Below, piece after piece: positions 57,168-64,000 of a stretch of 64,000 nucleotides of DNA. The translations under genes were made by a program, and so were the position numbers. Source of the DNA: Amaurobius ferox (lineage: Eukaryota > Arthropoda > Arachnida > Araneae > Amaurobiidae); contig OX578139.1 of NCBI GenBank assembly GCA_951213105.1, forward strand, positions 69,502,754 to 69,566,753, in the 5' to 3' direction. Below the pieces are notes generated by a model. That model was not told the origin of the DNA and did not search any database. It saw only the letters and a list, made by a program, of their open reading frames with translations. The number at the start of each line of letters is the position of its first letter. Within the stretch, counting starts at the first letter, position 1.

Positions 57168-57262
57168 TCTACTATAAGAAAAACCTATTTTTCTTACTGT
57201 AGAAGTAGGAATTTCATTACATTATATAAGGAAAGTCATGTGTTGCCCACATCAAATTTTTT

Positions 57263-58227
57263 TTATAAGTGTATTTAAAAAGTGGTTGATTAAAAATTTA
57301 CCCCATACATGCCCGGTGCTGTGCTTGGCGCCCAGACATGTGGGCGAGTAGTATCCACAGCGCCAACGAGAGAGGAAGGAAGCTGAGGATGATGGAACAT
57401 ATTAAACTAAAAATAGAAAAATGGTTAGCCCAGGCACCTCGGGCAGTGCCGAATTTACGCATTAGGCCAGAATTTAAATTTGCGATTTAGTCAAAAATGT
57501 TGTGCGAATTTGTTGATCGCAATATTTCGATTAATAAAATAAATATGAACATCGGCAGAGCAGATTAAAAAAAAACTGTGGCAGAATGTTTTCTTGACTC
57601 CAGGACAGTTGTTGCACTGCTGTCATAATTTCACGAAGTAAAATGCTTAAGATAATGTCTCGGATTTCAGCCAAATCAATAAACATGGTCTTAACATGGA
57701 AAATGCAGTGGCTATGTGCCCTGTCATGAGTCCGAATTTATAAGTATAGACTTTTGATAGATTTGTGTATCATTCATTCCTGATGCCTTAGATATACTTA
57801 ATAGCAAAAAGTATGTATGATAAAAAGAGCGGATAAAACTGTCAGTAAATATAAAAAAGTAGTATGAAATGTAGTATCAGTATATATAAAAGTAGTAATT
57901 CATAAAAAATTTAAGAGTAGCCCTCTTTGGCCGACAACCCCAGATGACCACCTAGATTCGCTTACGTTTAAAGCCGGCCCTCTAGCCGCAACAGATTATA
58001 ACAAAGTTTATATAAAATGTCATGGAAATTCAAGGATCAAACAAATAACTCTATAAATATTAGAATTATTGTATATTTTTATTCAGGTGTATAGGAAACT
58101 CAAATGCCACTATATGATGTCAACTTTCGGGGTTTGACCCCCTTTCTTTAGCGGGGTACGGGGAATATCTCGCTTCCTGTTAGACATAGGTTGAAAGTCA
58201 ATTAAGAAATTGTATAGTATTGCATAA
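57263..58227. other. Unassigned stretch
   Basis: About 1 kb without a recognised gene or repeat. A somewhat GC-richer block lies at 57300-57450. Confidence 0.4.
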
Positions 58228-58228
58228 T

Positions 58229-58698
58229 TACACAGTCGAATCACGTTATTGTGACCACCAGCTAATATCCGGAGTAACTGGCGTTTGCAGCGAGGACAGC
58301 AGCTAGACGGTCTGGGAGTGACTCAATGTAGTGCTGGAAGGTGTTTACAGGTATGTGGAGTTATGCTGACTGCAATGCATCTGACAGCTGCTGAAGGACA
58401 CGTGGTGGAGAATCCATAGAAAAAACAACCCGATCGAGGTGGTCCCACAAATGCTCAATAGGGTTTAAATCTGGGAAAATACATTTGACCCTAAACCCGA
58501 TAATCATCCCTTTTTACAAATCTAATAAATCGCTCCTTTTAACCATGACAGCAACGAGTGAAATGTTTTCAGAATGCCTACACCACACCTTATACACCCA
58601 CCAAGTCAGCTTACGACATGTGCCTTCTTTCATTGGCTACACGCTGTTGACTTCAAAAATAGAAGGTGGTCATATTAATGCGACTAGGCCCTGTAGTA
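58229..58698 (-). mobile_element. Internally deleted Tc1-like transposon
   Basis: Ends are imperfect terminal inverted repeats: TACACAGTCGAATCACGTTA with TTGTGACCACC on the left, and on the minus strand at the right TACTACAGGGCCTAGTCGCA with TTAATATGACCACC. TA dinucleotides flank both. The left half encodes the transposase C-terminus on the minus strand; most of the coding region is missing, leaving about 470 bp. Such deleted copies can be mobilised only by a relative's transposase. Confidence 0.78.
58263..58482 (-). pseudogene. Tc1-like transposase, C-terminal fragment
   Basis: Minus strand reads FPDLNPIEHLWDHLDRVVFS, then PPRVLQQLSDALQSA, a stop, and IPVNTFQHYIESLPDRLAAV ending SGY. DLNPIEHLWD carries the final catalytic acidic position region of Tc1 enzymes (DD34E class). 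The in-frame stop replaces the tryptophan expected before IP. The N-terminal helix-turn-helix and first two catalytic aspartates are deleted. Confidence 0.85.
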
Positions 58699-60234
58699 CA
58701 AAGAATTTTGTCCCCCCCCCCCCCCCGCAAAATATGGAAAGGAACCCAAAAAAAATGTATACAATCTAACTCCCTCCCCTCCCCCCGAAAATCGAACATT
58801 TAGGGAATGCAGCAGAATGAAATTGACTTTATTAAACGTAATTTGCAAAAATTTCATCTGCAACAAGGATGCATGCTTGAAAACGCATAATAAAATATCT
58901 TCGAATGTTTTCCGATACCTCTAAGTTTGTACTCTTAAAATCGCCTCTTTTTAAATCGTTATTTAGATTTTGGGAGTTATTTTCCATCTTTTTCAGGAGG
59001 ACAAAGATACGTTGTACTAATTTTGCAATGCTCTATAATTTTATAATTAAATATTTTTCCTATCTTTAGGAAGAGATATAGCTCACCGTACCTCTCTAAA
59101 AAAGGGGGCAGCCCCTCTAAAGTTCTCTCATCGTGTAGTGCCATTGACGTCTGCATTAAAAATGTACGCTTACTCTAATACTTATCGAATCATTTGCCTT
59201 GCCCACGATTTTCCTTGACATCCTGTATATTTTCGTGAAGTTTCTTTCAAAAATAAATCATTGAAGTGGGAAAAAAACCGCAAATGAAAGATGTCAGAAT
59301 TATTCAAATACATCAGATCGAGTATGTAAATTTGTAACAGTTAAAAGGACATGAAAACTTATGAATGAGAAATAAAATGTTTGAAAAAGCATAATTCGTT
59401 CAAAGCATTAGCATAATTTTTACTCAAAAGTCTTTTTAAATCGGAAATATTTTTAGAGACTTGATTTCAAATGTATTTTGAGGAAAATTTCGACATAGAA
59501 CTTTTACTCATAATTTTTTGTCATTGTTGATTTCGGAATTTTTATAATTTTTAGTTAATGAAATTCATGAGCTTTCAAAAGATATTCTACATTTAAAAAA
59601 AAAATTATTGACGTAATTTTTCACAAGTGTTGTCTCCTTCTCCTCACCAGATGACACTCAACAACCTAGTATTGTCCTTGGCCTTCCTTAGAAACTCTTC
59701 CCAGTATGCTCTTTTTTGTGACAGTTTTCAACTCCAGATTCTTGTCTGCTCAGTCAATTGATTTCATTTTAAATCTTCCCCCTGAGATGGGCAAATCTTT
59801 CTGATTGATATGGGCAAGTATATCTTCTTGTTATATCCTGTGGCGTCACCAGGGGGAGGATTTTGGGGGGTCATAACCCCACCCAGGAACCTATTGAAAC
59901 GGTTGGAATCCATTGAAGTTTGGAGAAATGTAAAACAAAATATACTCTATTTCAAAAATGTATATGCATTCATAAAAAAATTGAGCTACATCCGTGAAAC
60001 TCGGTATGCAAATGTCGTTTAAAGAGTTATTCAAATGATCAAACTGTCAGCGCCTCATGCAACGCGCATGAGAAAGAGTCATCGTGCAGCATTTAAAACG
60101 ACCGGTCTTTTTATTCATGAGCAATTGAAACTGGATTTTCTGCAAGTTGTGTACAAAAATGTCTTTGAGACTTACTCAACGGCGCTAAGAACAATTATCG
60201 AATTTAGAGAGAGGTTAAATCATAGACCTTAGGA
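58699..60234. other. Unassigned stretch with C-runs
   Basis: 58712-58729 is a run of C with a second C-rich patch near 58775. GTGGCGTCACCAGGGGGAGG near 59840 resembles material commonly found at element ends but matches nothing else here. No gene recognised. Confidence 0.4.
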
Positions 60235-60236
60235 AA

Positions 60237-60675
60237 GCTAGTTGGTCCAACAAAAATATCAGTCGCCATCTTGGTCGAAGCGATATGGTAGTTGCTCGAT
60301 GTTGGCAACAGTGGATAAGAGAAGACACATCTAACAGCCCCAGAGACTCACGCCCCAAACAGATAACTGCTCAAGAGGATCGTGCAGTCAGGAAAGGAGC
60401 CACGTCCACTCTAATGGCGTCGTTATCAGCCATTCGAAGGCGTGTGCCATTCTCCAAGGATACTATATCAATGGATACTATTCAGAGACGACTGACAAAA
60501 AGTGGGATTAGGTGTCGGCGTCCATTAAAGCGCCAATCACTGGTCCCTCAACATAGACAGAGCCGTCTGGATTGGTGACATGCTCCGTCAGCCTGGATAG
60601 TGTCCTATTGGAGGCATGTTGTATTTAACGACGAAACCGGCTTCTCTCTCAGTGCTGATGATTGTCGCATAGGTT
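60237..60675 (+). pseudogene. Tc1-like transposase, N-terminal half
   Basis: One frame runs RKASWSNKNISRHLGRSDMV then VARCWQQWIRE, the first helix-turn-helix of Tc1 transposases. ITAQEDRAVRKGAT and DTISMDTIQRRLTKSGIRCR (second DNA-binding domain) and RPLKRQSLVPQHRQSRLDW follow. After a stop the sequence continues WRHVVFNDETGFSLSADDCR, the first catalytic aspartate region. It breaks off at about 60672. The remaining catalytic domain is absent. It is not the missing part of the deleted copy at 58.2 kb by position, though it could be the same family. Confidence 0.82.
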
Positions 60676-60900
60676 AATGTCTAACAAATTACTGTTACAC
60701 AAAGCTTACGCCATGTCCATTATGACGTATAATTCCCAAATTTAGGGCACCGCTGCCAATGTTCATCTTCGGAAACTTCAAATCATTCAGAGCCTGGCTC
60801 TTCGTTCTATTCTCAATCCTCCCCGTTATGTCAAACTCGAGGCCGTAAATAATGATCTCAATATTAGGCCCTTTTTTGAAAACTATTAAAAAATCATCAC
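60676..60900 (+). pseudogene. Jockey-like LINE reverse transcriptase, C-terminal scrap
   Basis: Plus strand reads LLHKAYAMSIMTYNSQI, a stop where tryptophan is usual, then GTAANVHLRKLQIIQSLALR, SILNPPRYVKLEAVNNDLNI and RPFFENY. This is the post-catalytic region of Jockey-clade LINEs ('YgapvWG.aa..h..kLQ..Qn..LR.i...p.yv....l..dL.i'). It differs from the RNase H LINE at 31.8 kb. It begins within a few bases of the Tc1 break, so the junction is a rearrangement. Confidence 0.75.
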
Positions 60901-61356
60901 ACAAATTTTTGAGAAATCTTGGGAAAGTCTCAAATGCTACAATCGATAGCCTGGCGATCTACATTCCAAGGTTTCTGAGCTGCTAAAGGCGCTTCTATGT
61001 AGGAGTGCCCCCGAGGGCCCGTAATTACGTATTAAAAGTGAGTTCAGTACCTAAGACTTGTAGCATCTTTGTATTATCCCATATTTTTACTATTATACAA
61101 TTTAAACTACTCTTCGACCTCGAGTTGGATCGTATCCTTAGCATTCGGATATCGCGACGCAACTCGCCTACCCCTAATGATAACCGATCAAGGAATCCCT
61201 ATTCTTCTCCCCTCAATATCTTCGCCGTCCGTTTTAAAATCAAGACAATTTTCAAAATTTTTTACTGGACTCTAATAGGCGCGGCATTAGATTTTTCTAA
61301 TGCAGCGATGAAGAGCACCTATTTCTTCTCTAAACTCTACTTTCAAAAATCTATTT
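60901..61356. other. Unassigned stretch
   Basis: No feature recognised. A 127-codon frame on the plus strand at 61005-61388 has no recognisable motif and is probably chance. Confidence 0.4.
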
Positions 61357-63850
61357 TTCTATCCCCACTTAATTTCAACAAAAGGTAAAAGCTGCAATTT
61401 TTCCCAGCCCAGGAATCCAATAAACTGAATTCCTTGTTCCTTGATACCATCGAGAAGATATTATATGGAGAGAGCATGACGTCACACCTTCCTAGTTCTA
61501 CCGAGAATGTCCGCAAGATCTCTGGTCGACAAACCACGTGACCATTATTTTTCGGAGTCACATCGTCTGCTAGTTAGTGTACATTTGAATAAGAAAAAGA
61601 ATATCGCTGCATTTTAACGAGCGGTTTTCGACGCATTTTCATTGCTGAAAAGTGAAACCTTTGAAATATTTTCAAATCATACTTTGCTCATTTTATACAC
61701 CACAATTAATTTAATAAAAATGGAGGAATAAGCGTTGATTTAACAAATTCAAAGCTGCAACGTACTTTCTTTAGAAATTCTCGCAATTTGACATGCCATT
61801 ATATTCGCGTTTTGATTGCTGCAAAGTGCAATTTTCGAGAATTTCTTTTTAATTATATCCTACACGTTTTGTACACCAACCTCCACCGGACAACAACATC
61901 CATGAACTGATTTCGCTCATTATGCGCGCATTAGCACGGAATCGCCGATATCTGTAATGGTAGCAAGAATACTTAGCCTCAATGGGAACTAACAAATTCT
62001 ATCCTACTACATAGCCAGATTAAAACTTCGTTAGAATTTAACTCAGAATGCACCTCAATGGCATGTCCACAGCCACAGAATCCGCTGTAGGAAAAGTTGC
62101 AAAAGTTAGAAGTTCCAATGGAAACGGGAACTTAACGATAATAACGCCCCCTATAGACATGTTCTATCACTATGAACTTAGACGTTGCAGCGCCGTGCAA
62201 CCTGAACTAAAATTTTTAGAAATTTGAAGACGGCTGCGTGGTTTTGTCAGTTCTCAGAAGTTCGCAAAATTGGGGTATATAGTAAGTTTTCTTGCTGTCA
62301 GTGTAAATATCGGTAAATAACTCCAATAAAATTATCTGAATTAATTGATAGCAATATTTTAATTAAGTAATAATAATTGAAATAACTAATTATCGATAAA
62401 GATTGATTTAAACATTCACACAGCAATAATACAATTAAGTCCCAAAACTTTAAGATATGTACTTAGAAACAAAATTAATTCGGATTACTGAAAATTACCG
62501 AAAGAATCGGAGTGCAGGTAAATAAAGATCGCGCTCCCATTGCTGATAACAGCATTGATGGACCAGTTTTGAGCATAATACACACTCTTCACTTTCTATC
62601 CCCACTTAATTTCAACAAAAGGTAAAAGCTGCAATTTTTCCCAGCCCAGGAATCCAATAAACTGAATTCCTTGTTCCTTGATACCATCGAGAAGATATTA
62701 TATGGAGAGAGCATGACGTCACACCTTCCTAGTTCTACCGAGAATGTCCGCAAGATCTCTGGTCGACAAACCACGTGACCATTATTTTTCGGAGTCACAT
62801 CGTCTGCTAGTTAGTGTACATTTGAATAAGAAAAAGAATATCGCTGCATTTTAACGAGCGGTTTTCGACGCATTTTCATTGCTGAAAAGTGAAACCTTTG
62901 AAATATTTTCAAATCATACTTTGCTCATTTTATACACCACAATTAATTTAATAAAAATGGAGGAATAAGCGTTGATTTAACAAATTCAAAGCTGCAACGT
63001 ACTTTCTTTAGAAATTCTCGCAATTTGACATGCCATTATATTCGCGTTTTGATTGCTGCAAAGTGCAATTTTCGAGAATTTCTTTTTAATTATATCCTAC
63101 ACGTTTTGTACACCAACCTCCACCGGACAACAACATCCATGAACTGATTTCGCTCATTATGCGCGCATTAGCACGGAATCGCCGATATCTGTAATGGTAG
63201 CAAGAATACTTAGCCTCAATGGGAACTAACAAATTCTATCCTACTACATAGCCAGATTAAAACTTCGTTAGAATTTAACTCAGAATGCACCTCAATGGCA
63301 TGTCTACAGCCACAGAATCCGCTGTAGGAAAAGTTGCAAAAGTTAGAAGTTCCAATGGAAACGGGAACTTAACGATAATAACGCCCCCTGTAGACATGTT
63401 CTATCACTATGAACTTAGACGTTGCAGCGCCGTGCAACCTGAACTAAAATTTCTAGAAATTTGAAGACGGCTGCGTGGTTTTGTCAGTTCTCAGAAGTTC
63501 GCAAAATTGGGGTATATAGTAAGTTTTCTTGCTGTCAGTGTAAATATCGGTAAATAACTCCAATAAAATTATCTGAATTGATTGATAGCAATATTTTAAT
63601 TAAGTAATAATAATTGAAATAACTAATTATCGATAAAGATTGATTTAAACATTCACACAGCAATAATACAATTAAGTCCCAAAACTTTAAGATATGTACT
63701 TAGAAACAAAATTAATTCGGATTACTGAAAATTTTGGATTACCGAAAGAATCGTAGTGCAGGTAAATAAAGATCGCGCTCCCATTGCTGATAACAGCATT
63801 GATGGACCAGTTTGGAGCATAATACACACTCTTCAACATGGTATAGCTGA
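61357..63850. repeat. Tandem duplication of a ~1,237-bp block
   Basis: The block from about 61357 (TTTCTATCCCCACTTAATTT) to 62593 is repeated directly from 62594. The copies are nearly identical, with about five substitutions seen by eye and one indel of about 11 bp (ATTTTGGATT near 63733). The second copy continues past the first copy's right end (AATACACACTCTTCA) into AACATGGTATAGCTGATACC. Content is not recognised, though each copy holds a CGGAATCGCCGATATCTGTA segment that partly resembles the sequence near 63,850. Confidence 0.93.
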
Positions 63851-63956
63851 TACCTGAAATGGCAGCAAGAAAACTTACATGTGCCACAATTTCGATACTC
63901 AAGATATAGTGACTTTTAGTAGGACTGAATTTATCGGTTTCCATATGGAATCGCAA
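63687..63956 (-). other. Possible membrane-protein exon, unrecognised
   Basis: An 89-codon minus-strand frame contains the hydrophobic segment IEIVAHVSFLAAISGISYTM followed by YYAPNWSINAVISNGSAIFI and YLHYDSFG, which reads like one or two membrane segments. Related nucleotide segments occur near 5,680-5,720 (minus), 6,037-6,085 (plus) and 61,930-61,970 (minus), all more decayed. The last part is inside the duplicated block. This could be an exon of a multicopy gene truncated by the window or an unrelated repeat. The family is unknown to me. Confidence 0.25.
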
Positions 63957-64000
63957 ATTGTATTCACAATGTTAAAATCAGTAAAAAATTAAAGTTATGT

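Larger units (their letters stand above)
52473..57262 (-). mobile_element. Family A element interrupted twice (by another A and by an LTR retrotransposon)
   Basis: Pieces of one minus-strand copy lie at 52473-52966, 53885-54203 and 57168-57262. The left piece has the hairpin and (TG)n tract. The middle piece runs from GAGAAACATGTTCGCTTTTC to GAATACAAGTATCTACT. The last piece starts ATCTACTATAAGAAAAACCT and ends GTTGCCCACATCAAATTT. Joined, they reproduce the order of intact copies. The first break holds an inverted family A element, the second a ~3 kb LTR element flanked by ATCTACT. Confidence 0.85.

Noticed and set aside
61005..61388. 127-codon plus-strand frame
   Set aside because: No motif, and its end enters the duplicated block without continuing coding character.

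Overview
The window is AT-rich eukaryotic nuclear DNA with no host gene that I can recognise. Every coding trace I can name is a mobile-element remnant: a Penelope-like reverse transcriptase, two copies of one LINE with an RNase H domain, a Jockey-like LINE scrap, hAT and Tc1 transposases, and a Gypsy-type gag. Element content and style (tRNA-derived SINEs, Helentron-like non-autonomous elements with GT/GTCT microsatellites, Tc1 and hAT relics) suggest an arthropod, quite possibly a chelicerate such as a spider. No marker gene fixes the taxon.

The dominant theme is a superfamily of non-autonomous elements, here called A, B, D and E. A, B and D share one plan. The 5' end carries a small hairpin (in A and B, CTGATGTGGGCAGCACATGA) followed by a short motif that recurs in a 3' terminal hairpin. 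A (CA)n, (CAGA)n or (TCTA)n microsatellite lies roughly 100-150 bp inside the 3' end. This matches DINE-1/HINE elements, the non-autonomous relatives of Helentron rolling-circle transposons. They sit in each other: A in A (14.1-16.0 kb), two head-to-tail B copies in A (27.7-30.3 kb), A in A in opposite orientation plus an LTR element (52.5-57.3 kb), and a LINE plus SINE in A (31.0-34.7 kb).

Layout. 0-0.8 kb: 105-bp minisatellite. 0.9-4.3 kb: two A elements. 6.8-8.4 kb: near-perfect 526-bp inverted repeat around a Penelope-like reverse transcriptase core. 9.8-10.6 kb: B. 11.5-13.7 kb: D plus a ~205-bp tandem array. 14-17.4 kb: nested A, a duplicated block, and a diverged B. 17.6-21.5 kb: minisatellite, three E units and two SINEs. 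21.5-23.9 kb: broken hAT. 25.3-26.5 kb: SINE and LTR-like repeat. 27.7-34.7 kb: nested composites. 35-38.1 kb: second LTR-like copy and a long A. 39.4-42.9 kb: second SINE family, LINE on the minus strand, A. 43-45.9 kb: fold-back MITE, long A, B and SINE fragments. 46.5-51.8 kb: simple repeats, D, two tandem arrays, LTR-like promoter region. 52.5-57.3 kb: composite with an LTR retrotransposon. 58.2-60.9 kb: Tc1 and LINE relics. 61.36-63.85 kb: 1,237-bp tandem duplication.

The most informative relations are as follows. The SINE tail resembles the 3' end of the adjacent LINE, implying a SINE/LINE partnership. The tandem, nested Helentron-like copies fit rolling-circle transposition into A/T tracts. 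The Penelope-like element forms a young head-to-head palindrome. All alignments were made by eye; percentages and boundaries are approximate.
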